35,003 bases of DNA, from positions 1 through 35,003 of the forward strand of contig UQHT01000029.1 in NCBI GenBank assembly GCA_900540875.1, written 5' to 3'. Shown piece by piece: positions 24,283 to 31,944 of the stretch (the first letter of the stretch is position 1; each line of letters starts with the position of its first letter). The stretch is from an uncultured Collinsella sp. (GTDB lineage Bacteria > Actinomycetota > Coriobacteriia > Coriobacteriales > Coriobacteriaceae). A program made the position numbers and the translations under genes. Under the pieces are notes generated by a model. It was not told the DNA's origin, did not search any database, and worked only from the letters and a program-made list of their open reading frames with translations.

Positions 24283-25605
24283 TTAGTCGTCCTTGTCGTC
24301 TTTCATGACAACGGTGGTCTCGGTGTGGCTGAAGGTGTCGTGCTTCTCGGTCAGGTCGAGCTCGCCACAATACTCATCGGCATGGGTTGCTTCGTTGGCC
24401 GTCTTGAGCTGGCCTACCAGCAGCACGTCCCCGATAATCACGATGATCAGTGGCGCGATGATGTTGATGAGGATGCCCTCGATATCAAAGGCGAGGTAAT
24501 CCGGATTGAAGGCGTTCTCGCCCATAAAGAGAATTTGGGAGAGGACAAATCCGATCACAAAGAACAGCACCGAGGCGATAGCGAGCTTGGGCTTGGAGCA
24601 GGGAAGCTCGCCGACCATGCGACCGGTCTGGCCGTTCATGGCAAACAGGTAGCTCTTGCCGTTCCACGAGGTGGAGAGCATCCAGACGGGGAACAGGGCG
24701 TAGTCGCTGTCTTCCCAGGTGTAGTCGAGCTGCTTGCTTTCGACCGTGGCATCGTCGTATTCGTCGACGACGGTCTCGCGCAGGGCCGAGATCGTGCTCT
24801 CCTCCATGCGGCGCTCGGCGCGCGCCTTGCACGTCTCGCAATCCTCATCGTAACGGTTGGCGATGTAGCCGGGCATATATGCGACCGAGAACGGACGCAG
24901 CGCGTCGTAGTCAAACGGCTCGATGGCGTCCATGTGGCCGTCGGGCATCTTGGACGATCCGTCGACGGGCACGCGCTTAAACGAGATATTGCCCTTGCGA
25001 TAGGCATCGTAGTGGTCGGTGGTCGTGACGGTGCGATCGGATTCCTCGGTCACGGTCTCGTTGGTCGCGTCAAAATACACTTCGCCGTCAACGCGGGCGC
25101 CGTAGAGCCAAAACGGCACGTAGACACCTTGGACCTCGTCGATGTGGTTGCCGGTGACAAAGCTCTTGGGCAGCAAGATCTTGCCCTTGTAGTGTTCCTT
25201 GAGTGCGGCCGTGACGTCATCGCGCCCGAGCTTAAACGGAATCACCAGGTCGGGCGAGAAGTCGCCAGAGAGCTGGCCGGGCGCCACGGCGGAGTTGCCG
25301 CAGTACGGGCAGGTGGTGACGGCGACGGTGCCGTCGGACACGAGCTCGGCGCCGCACGACGAGCAGATGTAGCCGGCGTTTTGGGCGAGCTCCTGCACCG
25401 CGTCGTCGGCGACGGGCTTGGGCGTTGCGGCTGCCGCATCGGCTTTGGCGTCGGCCTTGTCCTGGCGCTCGCGATAGAGGGCCTCGACTTCTTCGACTTC
25501 AAAGCGCGAATCGCAGTAGTCGCAGACGAGCTTTTGCTCGGCACTGGCAAAGTGAAGGGGGCCGCCGCATGCGGGGCACTGATAGTTGACGCTCTCGAAG
25601 GCCAT
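24283..25605 (-). CDS. zinc-ribbon membrane protein (YdjG-like, TFIIB-type zinc ribbon)
   Basis: This 440-residue protein has an N-terminal zinc ribbon (CPACGGPL at 10-17, CDYCDSRF at 28-35), a charged linker, and a second ribbon (CSSCGAEL and CPYCGNSA). A large soluble domain follows (VIPFKLGRDDVTAALKEHY; VYVPFWLYGARV), then two membrane segments (about 341-361 and 377-397) and an acidic tail. This matches TFIIB-type zinc-ribbon membrane proteins such as B. subtilis YdjG, partner of the SPFH protein YdjI. It lies 48 bases before the SPFH gene, with AAAGGA as ribosome binding site. The conserved VPFWLYGA segment resembles a DUF-type core shared by many such proteins. Role: membrane anchor or sensor for the SPFH partner (inferred). 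Confidence 0.86.
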   Translation of the reverse strand: MAFESVNYQCPACGGPLHFASAEQKLVCDYCDSRFEVEEVEALYRERQDKADAKADAAAATPKPVADDAVQELAQNAGYICSSCGAELVSDGTVAVTTCPYCGNSAVAPGQLSGDFSPDLVIPFKLGRDDVTAALKEHYKGKILLPKSFVTGNHIDEVQGVYVPFWLYGARVDGEVYFDATNETVTEESDRTVTTTDHYDAYRKGNISFKRVPVDGSSKMPDGHMDAIEPFDYDALRPFSVAYMPGYIANRYDEDCETCKARAERRMEESTISALRETVVDEYDDATVESKQLDYTWEDSDYALFPVWMLSTSWNGKSYLFAMNGQTGRMVGELPCSKPKLAIASVLFFVIGFVLSQILFMGENAFNPDYLAFDIEGILINIIAPLIIVIIGDVLLVGQLKTANEATHADEYCGELDLTEKHDTFSHTETTVVMKDDKDD

Positions 25606-25629
25606 GATCGGTCCTTTCCGTGCCGGAGG

Positions 25630-26367
25630 CTATGCGCCGATGGCGCCGCCGCAGTATTCGCAGCGCCCGCTGGCATCGGGAATGGTGGTGGCTCCGCAGA
25701 AGGGGCAGGTCACTGCGGTCTTGGGGGCCTTGGCGGCCACGACGCTGTCGCGTGTCTCCTGTCGCAGCTGCACTAGCGCGTCGCGGACCTCGGTTGCCTG
25801 GCGCTTGGCCTCGCGGTATTCGATGGAACCGCGCTGATCGATGGTGGAGTCGTTCACGCGCAGGTTGATCTCGGTAAAGTACGGCGTGTTGACGTGGATG
25901 GTCAGATTAAAGTCGTAATCCAGGTCGTAGCGCGGCGGGTTGTAGCTCTCGCGCTCGCCGTCCTCGGTCTCGCGATAGATTTCGGTGCGATGCTCGTCGA
26001 TATCCATATCGCAGCCGAGTACCTGCGAGAACTCGATGATGTCGGGATTGGCGTCGCGCCAGCGGCTCTGCGAGGTAATGATCAGCAGGCCCGCGTCCTC
26101 GTCGAGCATGATGTTGGTGCGCCCGGCAGAAAGCGTGCGCGTGGGGTTGAACGACGCCAGACGCTCGGCATTGGCCTCGCGGTAGGCGAGCTGCTCGCGG
26201 ATATCGTCCGCGGCGCTGGAGCGATAGCCGTGAAAGTAGGGGGAGAGCTTGCCGGCGCACTCTTTGCACAGGTAGCCTTCATTGATTTTTGTCTTACCTA
26301 GAAGTCCCAGCTCGGTACCGCAAATCGCGCACTCTTTCTTCTCGAACATCTTGTCAAAGAAGCCCAT
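25630..26367 (-). CDS. DUF4428-type zinc-binding protein
   Basis: This 245-residue protein begins with a DUF4428-like zinc site (CAICGTELG at 13-21, CKECAGKL at 34-41). A middle beta-rich domain follows (TNIMLDEDAGLLIITSQSRW; YDLDYDFNLTIHVNTPYFTEI), then a helical stretch and a C-terminal zinc ribbon (CPFCGATT and CEYCGGAI, 221-243). No membrane segment or signal peptide is seen. It is first in the operon with the two proteins above, 24 bases before the next start, with GGGAGG upstream. Together the three carry six zinc-ribbon-like sites. It could be a soluble adaptor of the SPFH assembly; no biochemical role is known to me. Confidence 0.85.
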   Translation of the reverse strand: MGFFDKMFEKKECAICGTELGLLGKTKINEGYLCKECAGKLSPYFHGYRSSAADDIREQLAYREANAERLASFNPTRTLSAGRTNIMLDEDAGLLIITSQSRWRDANPDIIEFSQVLGCDMDIDEHRTEIYRETEDGERESYNPPRYDLDYDFNLTIHVNTPYFTEINLRVNDSTIDQRGSIEYREAKRQATEVRDALVQLRQETRDSVVAAKAPKTAVTCPFCGATTIPDASGRCEYCGGAIGA

Positions 26368-26487
26368 GGCTGCCTCCCATCAACTGGTAGCGTGTGTCAC
26401 CTTTGATGATGGGGGAGTGCGCAGCCTTTCACGATACCCAGACGGCTCAAGGAGTCTCCACAACTGGGACACATGGCCCATTTTTCC

Positions 26488-26547
26488 TACTCATTGGGGA
26501 CGTACTTAAATGAGTGGGTACTCATTTAAGTACGTCCCCAATGAGTA
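26488..26547. repeat. perfect 28-bp palindrome of the GGGGACGT family
   Basis: Arms 26488-26515 and 26520-26547 are fully complementary around a GGGT loop. The arm reads TACTCATTGGGGACGTACTT followed by AAATGAGT. It is the most complete GGGGACGT unit in the window and forms the left flank of composite element copy B. Confidence 0.92.
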
Positions 26548-26690
26548 CCCGCAGAATGAGAGTGGATAATCTCCCGTTTTTGGCCTGTGTGCAGGCTCAA
26601 AGTGGGAGATTATCCACTCTCGTCATTTGGGTGTCCAAAAATCCTCGCTCGTTTGGTACCTGGGGACGCTCTTTGTTGAATATTGGCGCT
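26548..26690. repeat. composite REP-like element, copy B
   Basis: The hairpin arms AGAGTGGATAATCTCCC (26559-26575) and complement (26604-26620) are identical to copies A and C. TCCAAAAATCCTCGCTCGTT follows as in copy A, then a diverged TGGGGACGCTCTTTGTT. With the 28-bp palindrome it fills most of the 330-base gap between the DUF1593 gene and the zinc-ribbon operon. The rest (26368-26487) should hold that operon's promoter; no clear boxes are seen. Confidence 0.88.
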
Positions 26691-26697
26691 GTCCTTG

Positions 26698-28209
26698 CTA
26701 CGCCACAGTCACGGCGACCTGGGCGTAGCGGGTGCAGGGGCGCTCGGCGTGCGTCAGCACGGTGAGGGTGAGCACAAAGCGGTCGCCGGGTCGTGCGTCG
26801 GCGGGCACGATGAAAGCGGTGTCTACCGTGCATTCTTGCCACATCGACAGATCCTGGACGCCTGCATAGCTCGACGGGTCCACGGCGATATCCCAATGTG
26901 CGTCGAAGCCGCGGTCGTCGGGGTCGACGATGGTCGCCGCAAGGTCGATGCGCTCGCCGGCTGCGGCGCTGCGGTCGGCCGTGACCTCGACAACATGTGC
27001 CGGATGCGAGCAGATGGCCGGATCATGGGCGCACCATTGCGCGCGGGCGGCAAAGTCTTCCTGATAGGCACGCAGATAGGGATTGAGATTGTCGTCTGCA
27101 GGCGTGCCGAGGGCGGCAAGACCGGCGGGCGCGTTCGCATCGGGATGCCCATCAAGAAACATGCGGCCGAGCAGTGTGTCGAAGCCGCGGTCGTCGATAC
27201 CGCGCAGGCCAAACGGCAGCAGCGGAATATAGGTCATGCTGTCACCCTCGGCCATAAAGTCGCCGCGCTCAAACTGCACCGCGGGCATGCCTTCCAGGCC
27301 CCAATCCAGACGGGCATGCTTGCCAAACTGAAAGCGCTCAGGCTCGTTTTCGTAGACCTTGCCATCGCCATAGAGCATGTAGCGCGCCATGAGGGGGCCG
27401 TTGTCCTGCGTGAGATTCTGCTCAGGCCAAGGAGCCTTAAACAGCGGCAGCGTATCGGGCTGAGCCGTCTTGGCGTCGACATAGCCGCCATACATATAGG
27501 GCACACGCCAAAAGACGAGCTCGGGAAAGAGCTCGCGCCCATGGTCGAGCCACGAGTTGTCCTGTCCCACGCCATCGGCAACGCCCATCACGCGCACCTT
27601 CTGATAGACCCGCTGCTGCACAGTGGGCCACTCGGGTGTGGCGCGATAACGCTCGGCAATACTCATGAGGGCACGAACGATAGTATTCATACCACCCCAG
27701 CTGAGCAGCCACAGCGTGCGGGGGTCGTCGTTCATGATGGCATCGGCGATGACGCGCGAACCGGGCGTCTCCTCAGTCACATCACCCTCAAAAGCAACAT
27801 TTCCCACAAACGTACGCTCAATCATCTGTGCGGGCGTGGGGAAGGACGGCTCGCCGGCGGCAACGGCATTGGCCTGCAGCTGCGGCCAAGCCCGGGCGTA
27901 TTCGTTGCTCCAAAGACTTTCGATCCAATGCTCGGGAAAAGGCCGATACTCGCGAAGTTCGCCGGCCAGCGGATCGGGCTCATGAGGCACAACATCCCAG
28001 GTATAGGAGCGCACACCCTTGGTCCGCCAATGCGAATTCACCTCGCCGAGCGTATGAACTCCATCCCCAAGAAAGTGATACTGCGAAGCCGTATACACCA
28101 CAGCCTGCACATCAAGCAAATTAAGATACAGAGCCAAATGAACAAGTGAGTTCATATCATCGACTTCCATATCGGTAGTAACAATCACCCGAGTCAAATT
28201 TTGAGACAT
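26698..28209 (-). CDS. DUF1593 / nucleoside hydrolase-like protein
   Basis: This 503-residue protein opens with VIVTTDMEVDDMNSLVHL, a nucleoside-hydrolase-like Asp cluster (Asp13, Asp17, Asp18), and contains PRTLWLLSWGGMNTIVRAL, typical of DUF1593. The C-terminal 120 residues (HVVEVTADRSAAAGERIDL to the end) form an Ig-like beta domain. DUF1593 proteins are often secreted in other bacteria, but this one lacks a signal peptide and should be cytoplasmic. The ATG at 28209 is used because TTGGAGC precedes it. It follows the esterase gene on the same strand across a 267-base gap with a nested palindrome. The likely role is cleavage of a glycoside bond in an imported compound; the substrate is unknown. 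Confidence 0.85.
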   Translation of the reverse strand: MSQNLTRVIVTTDMEVDDMNSLVHLALYLNLLDVQAVVYTASQYHFLGDGVHTLGEVNSHWRTKGVRSYTWDVVPHEPDPLAGELREYRPFPEHWIESLWSNEYARAWPQLQANAVAAGEPSFPTPAQMIERTFVGNVAFEGDVTEETPGSRVIADAIMNDDPRTLWLLSWGGMNTIVRALMSIAERYRATPEWPTVQQRVYQKVRVMGVADGVGQDNSWLDHGRELFPELVFWRVPYMYGGYVDAKTAQPDTLPLFKAPWPEQNLTQDNGPLMARYMLYGDGKVYENEPERFQFGKHARLDWGLEGMPAVQFERGDFMAEGDSMTYIPLLPFGLRGIDDRGFDTLLGRMFLDGHPDANAPAGLAALGTPADDNLNPYLRAYQEDFAARAQWCAHDPAICSHPAHVVEVTADRSAAAGERIDLAATIVDPDDRGFDAHWDIAVDPSSYAGVQDLSMWQECTVDTAFIVPADARPGDRFVLTLTVLTHAERPCTRYAQVAVTVA

Positions 28210-28339
28210 AAGCAAAGCTCCAACCAAAATAATTTCAGCCAGTTACGCGCAAGGCAAGACGGGACCCACGCCCCCATCGCCCGCGACCCGGCGGCCCGCC
28301 GGAAGCGGCCGACCAGCGTTTCGAACAACGTTAACTTAG

Positions 28340-28466
28340 GGGGGCTCTGACCTTTAGTTTTGTAAACATTCCGCAGCGCGAGCCCCGCTTATCCGATGCT
28401 CCGAAGGAGCAGGATAAGCGGGGCTCATGCGCGAGGACGTTTACAAAACTAAAGGTCAGAGCCCCC
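28340..28466. repeat. 127-bp three-tier nested palindrome
   Basis: The outer arms 28340-28367 and 28439-28466 are 28 bases and perfectly complementary (GGGGGCTCTGACCTTTAGTT then TTGTAAAC). Inner arms 28380-28394 and 28412-28426 (GAGCCCCGCTTATCC) are perfect over 15. The innermost GCTCC/GGAGC has a GAA loop. It begins 10 bases past the esterase stop. No T-run follows on either strand. It looks like a small palindromic mobile element or a REPIN rather than a plain terminator. Confidence 0.9.
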
Positions 28467-28476
28467 GATGGGATGG

Positions 28477-29814
28477 TTACCTCGAAACCCTGGCCGACCA
28501 CTCCCAGCAGCCCACCGGCTCGCCGTCGATGAGTACGTTGCCCCCGTCGAAGTCTTGATAACACAGGTCGTTGAATTGGTGGATCCACACGCCGTGGTTG
28601 AACGTCTTCTTGGCCGAGCCATCGGCTTCGCGATACACGCCGGTCAGGTCCTCGACATGGCTAAAGTAGGTGAGGTGCACGTTGGCGCCCGCCCCGCGCA
28701 AGCGCGCGAACAACGGCAGCACCGTCTGCTGCGGACACACGAGTTCGTCGCCCTTGGAGTGCGTAAACCACAGCGGCGTCTTGGCAAGCGCGACCACGTC
28801 CTCGTCCGTGGCGTTGTACCACGGCGCGCAGCAGGGAAGGCCTGCGGCGAAGAAATCGGGGTAGTCGGCGCACAGGCGCAGGGTCATAAAGCCGCCGTTG
28901 GAAAGACCGGCGACCACGATGCGGTCGGTATCGATGCGGTCGGCATGCTCGGCGACAAACTCGTCGATGAGCGCCTTGAGCACGGGGGAGTAGATGCTCT
29001 GGTTGGAGCGGCCAAGCTGCTCGACGCCGTTGTCCATCCAAAACGTGGGCGACTGCGGCACAAGAACCCAGGCAAAGCCGCCAAAGTAGCGCTGGATTTG
29101 TTTTTGCGAGAGCGCTGTCACGCGGTTGCCGGTGTAGGCACGCGTGGCGCCTTCGCCCTGCGTGGCGCCCTTGCCCTCGCCGGCGCCGTGCAGGTACACG
29201 ATCAGCGGCGCCTTTTCGACGGCGGGCGTGTCCTTGGGAGCAAACGGGTTGAAGAGCGCGGAGTCAGCGGGCTCAAAGCTCGGCTCAAAATAGCCGTACT
29301 CGAGCGCGATGCCGTCGACGGGCGTCTGCTGCACGGCGTTATGCCAGCCCTTGAGCGCGGGACAGATGTCGCCGCGGCTGCGATCGAAGACGAGGCCCGC
29401 GGTGGGGTCGTCGCCGTCTTCGCCCGGGAGCGCCACAAGCTGCGTCACGCGCAGGCGGTTCTCTATATAGCGCGAACCCAGCACGCCACCCTCGATCTCT
29501 TTGGTGAGACGCACCTCGGGCGTCTCGAGCGCTACGTGTGTGCCCTTGGGCAGGCGCTGACCGTTCTCATCACAGGGGTAGGCGGCGAGCACCGGCACGT
29601 AGCCTACGGAGGGCGCTGCGTGATCGGCCCCGTGCTCCTTGCGCATCAGAACCTCGCCGGCGCGCTCGTGGCGGGCACAGTAGATATTGAACGTGTGCTC
29701 GTTCACGTCGTTGGCGCGCACAACACACGGCAGGTCGAGCACCACTTTGTTGATCCAGGGGCCAAAATCGCCCAGCGTGGTGACGGTTGCGTAGGTACAC
29801 GATTTGAGTTCCAT
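28477..29814 (-). CDS. alpha/beta hydrolase, PHB-depolymerase/feruloyl-esterase-like
   Basis: This 445-residue protein has an N-terminal beta-rich domain of about 195 residues and a C-terminal alpha/beta-hydrolase domain. APLIVYLHGAGEG (202-214) is the oxyanion-type strand end, and VVAGLSNGGFMTLRLC carries the nucleophile Ser305. WFTHSKGDELVCP probably holds the acid, and FNHGVWIHQF a candidate His. This is the prolyl-oligopeptidase/PHB-depolymerase group, which includes esterases acting on plant polysaccharide substituents. There is no signal peptide. AAAGGAG precedes the start. It diverges from the second PTS gene across a 482-base region rich in operator-like sites and so probably shares regulation with it. 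Confidence 0.87.
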   Translation of the reverse strand: MELKSCTYATVTTLGDFGPWINKVVLDLPCVVRANDVNEHTFNIYCARHERAGEVLMRKEHGADHAAPSVGYVPVLAAYPCDENGQRLPKGTHVALETPEVRLTKEIEGGVLGSRYIENRLRVTQLVALPGEDGDDPTAGLVFDRSRGDICPALKGWHNAVQQTPVDGIALEYGYFEPSFEPADSALFNPFAPKDTPAVEKAPLIVYLHGAGEGKGATQGEGATRAYTGNRVTALSQKQIQRYFGGFAWVLVPQSPTFWMDNGVEQLGRSNQSIYSPVLKALIDEFVAEHADRIDTDRIVVAGLSNGGFMTLRLCADYPDFFAAGLPCCAPWYNATDEDVVALAKTPLWFTHSKGDELVCPQQTVLPLFARLRGAGANVHLTYFSHVEDLTGVYREADGSAKKTFNHGVWIHQFNDLCYQDFDGGNVLIDGEPVGCWEWSARVSR

Positions 29815-29861
29815 GAGCTACTCCTTTGTGCCGCAAGTACTAAACAAGGGCGGCAATACAG

Positions 29862-29877
29862 ACTAAACATGTTTAGT
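29862..29877 (-). promoter_or_regulatory. perfect 16-bp operator-like palindrome upstream of the esterase
   Basis: ACTAAACATGTTTAGT is a perfect palindrome 48 bases before the esterase start codon. Its TAAAC/GTTTA half-sites match the palindrome before the second PTS gene and sites before the isomerase operon. It fits a LacI- or GntR-type dimer. Confidence 0.65.
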
Positions 29878-30177
29878 TTAATGCAGAACTGTAGAATGAG
29901 CAGTTGAACTCGGTAAACGGTAAAACTGAACACGCAATGAACTACTAAACAGACGTTTACTATTAACTAGCAGGACTTTTGTTGATGAGCTAGCTCGTTA
30001 CAAAGGTGTTTATCAAAATAAAAGCCCACGTAAATAGCCATATATCAATATCTGGTCAAATAGACATCTTCTACCGTCTAAATACGCTTACCCCCCATTT
30101 CCTACCGTTCACCGGACTTCAGACGGCAAAATTGCCACAAATCAGGCACTCCGTGTAAACTAAAGCCCGTAAACGTT

Positions 30178-30198
30178 CAGTAAACAAATTGTTTACTG
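30178..30198 (+). promoter_or_regulatory. operator-like palindrome upstream of the second PTS gene
   Basis: Arms CAGTAAACAA (30178-30187) and TTGTTTACTG (30189-30198) are perfectly complementary about a single central A, and the flanks AACGTT on both sides partly extend the symmetry. It lies just downstream of the candidate promoter, a good position for repression. Confidence 0.65.
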
Positions 30199-30296
30199 CA
30201 ACGTTAAAGCCCGGGCCGCCGTAAGGGGTTATAGCGGTAAGGGTCCATGCAAGTCGCGGCGTTAGGTACGCCGCATAATTATTGAGGAGGGGTCCC

Positions 30297-31718
30297 ATGG
30301 CAGACAACAAGCAGATTGCCACCGAGGTCCTCGAGCTCGTTGGTGGCGCCGAGAACGTCAAGATCGCCACCAACTGCATGACGCGTCTGCGCCTTACGCT
30401 CAAGGACAACAACAAGGCCGAGGTCGAGAAGATTAAGAAGATCAAGGGCGTTTTGGGTTGCCAGTTCTCCGGCAGCCAGCTCCAGGTCATCATCGGCCAG
30501 AATGTGCCCAAGGTTCTTGAAGAGTTTGTCGCCATCTCCGGTGTTACACGCGGTGCCGCCGTCGACGAGAACCTCGACGACGCTCCCAAGGAGAAGCTTA
30601 CGCTCAAGGGCATCGGCAACGCGACTCTCGACTACCTCTCCGGCACGATGGTCCAGCTTATCCCGCTGGTTATGGCTGCTGGTCTGTTCCGTACCTTTGC
30701 TGTCGTCCTCGGTCCGCAGGTATTCGGTCTTCTGTCTGAAACCGATCCCACGTACACGTTCTTTAATACCACGTTGTACGAGGCCGGCTTTTACTTCCTG
30801 CCAATCTACCTGGGATATGCAGCCGCAAAGAAGCTCGGCACCAACCCGATGCTCGGCCTGCTCTGCGGTGGCATCCTTGTTGCCCCGAGCATTGTCTCGG
30901 CCGCTGCCGAGGGCTCGATGATGAGCGTTTACGGTATCCAGATCGCTGCTGCTAACTATTCGCAGACGGTTCTGCCCATCATGCTCACCGTGCCTGTGCT
31001 CTATGTGGTTGAAAAGTTCATGAAGAAGCATGTGCCCGACGTTCTGTCCACGCTCTTCACCCCCTTCTTCACCATGATCGTCGTCGTCCCCATCATGTTC
31101 CTGTGCCTCGCTCCTATCGGCGACCTGCTCGGCCAGGGCGTCGCTGCCGTCCTCTTCGGCCTGCAGAACTTCGGCGGTGTGTTTACCATCCTCGCCATGG
31201 TGATCCTTGGTGCCTTCTGGCAGCTGTTCGTCGTTGCCGGCATGCACATGCCGGTCCTCATGATCGCCATGGTCCACATCATGCAGGTTGGTTACGACCC
31301 CTTCCTGTTCGTTGCTACTAACTGTGCCATGACCGCCGTTTGGGGCTGTGCCATCGGTGCCTTCCTCCGCATCCGCAATAAGGAGGAGAAGGGCCTGTGC
31401 GCCGGCTACGTCGTCTCCGCACTCCTCGGTGGCGTTACCGAGCCTGCGCTCTTCGGTACCGTGCTTCGTTTCCGTCGCACCATGATCGGCATGATTATCG
31501 GTGGTGCCGCTGGCGCCCTCGTCTCCGCGCTGCTCCACGTTACTCTCTACATTGGTGCCATGGCCACGAACTTCCTGGTATTCCTTTGCTACCTCCAGGG
31601 TGGTCTCGAGAACACCATCTGTGCCGTTGTCGGTATGGCTGTCGCGTGCATCGTGTCCGCCGTCGTGGTTTACTTCACCGGCTTCTCCAAGGAGGAGCTC
31701 GCCGAGATGGAGGCCTAG
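30297..31718 (+). CDS. PTS beta-glucoside-type EIIBC component (second)
   Basis: This 473-residue permease is a paralogue of the one at 12.6 kb. EIIB has Cys27 in NCMTRLRL; EIIC spans about ten hydrophobic segments, with GGVTEPALFGTVL as the active-site region. No EIIA domain is present. The ATG at 30297 has GAGGAGGGG directly upstream. It precedes a DUF4038 hydrolase and a ROK kinase on the same strand, but a terminator-like hairpin separates it from them. Its substrate is probably a beta-glycoside of plant origin, judged by the hydrolase and esterase neighbours. It is GC-rich like the chromosome, unlike the first EIIBC, so the two are not a recent local duplication. Confidence 0.93.
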   Translation: MADNKQIATEVLELVGGAENVKIATNCMTRLRLTLKDNNKAEVEKIKKIKGVLGCQFSGSQLQVIIGQNVPKVLEEFVAISGVTRGAAVDENLDDAPKEKLTLKGIGNATLDYLSGTMVQLIPLVMAAGLFRTFAVVLGPQVFGLLSETDPTYTFFNTTLYEAGFYFLPIYLGYAAAKKLGTNPMLGLLCGGILVAPSIVSAAAEGSMMSVYGIQIAAANYSQTVLPIMLTVPVLYVVEKFMKKHVPDVLSTLFTPFFTMIVVVPIMFLCLAPIGDLLGQGVAAVLFGLQNFGGVFTILAMVILGAFWQLFVVAGMHMPVLMIAMVHIMQVGYDPFLFVATNCAMTAVWGCAIGAFLRIRNKEEKGLCAGYVVSALLGGVTEPALFGTVLRFRRTMIGMIIGGAAGALVSALLHVTLYIGAMATNFLVFLCYLQGGLENTICAVVGMAVACIVSAVVVYFTGFSKEELAEMEA

Positions 31719-31756
31719 TCGCCCCAGCCTCGGTCTAAATAAGACCCCCTACACGA

Positions 31757-31805
31757 CAGGGCCCCGCTTGGTATAAGCCCGGCGGGGCCTTCCTGTAGAC
31801 TTTTT
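31757..31805 (+). terminator. hairpin terminator after the second PTS gene
   Basis: GGCCCCGC (31760-31767) pairs with GCGGGGCC (31782-31789), extended by CAGG/CCTG. A run of T's at 31801-31805 follows after 5 bases. It probably gives partial termination before the DUF4038 gene. Confidence 0.7.
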
Positions 31806-31944
31806 AGGAGAGACGTAAGGGCCCTGTGCTTCGCGTGCGTTCAATTTGAGCTGAGCAACTGCAGCCGCAGACCCTACTGTGATAATGCGGCAGGCGACTT
31901 CTTTACCTCCCTCCTAGCAAGTCTCCCCAAGAGAAAGGTGCCAT

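Larger units (their letters stand above)
29815..30296. promoter_or_regulatory. divergent regulatory region between the esterase and the second PTS gene
   Basis: This 482-base AT-rich gap holds no gene. It contains many TAAAC/GTTTA half-sites: TAAACGGTAAAAC (29914-29926), TAAACAGACGTTTACTA (29945-29961), CCGTCTA (30074) and CCGTTCA (30105), the last two 31 bases apart, three helical turns. TTGCCA (30132-30137) and TAAACT (30156-30161), spaced 18, are a possible promoter for the PTS gene. Confidence 0.5.

Noticed and set aside
22906..25776. A 956-codon plus-strand open frame across the SPFH/zinc-ribbon operon
   Set aside because: It is antisense to two clear minus-strand genes with recognisable zinc-ribbon and SPFH domains. 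Its translation is Val/Ala/Gly/His/Asp-rich without family resemblance, as expected from a high-GC shadow frame.
26683..28149. A 488-codon plus-strand open frame opposite the DUF1593 gene
   Set aside because: The minus strand encodes a protein with clear family motifs and a ribosome binding site; the plus frame has neither.
28340..28466. Ordinary rho-independent terminator for the esterase gene
   Set aside because: The structure spans 127 bases with three nested stems and is not followed by a T-run on either strand.
28468..29907. A 479-codon plus-strand open frame opposite the esterase
   Set aside because: The minus-strand frame has the GLSNGG nucleophile elbow and AAAGGAG before its start. 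The plus frame is a shadow and runs through the operator region.
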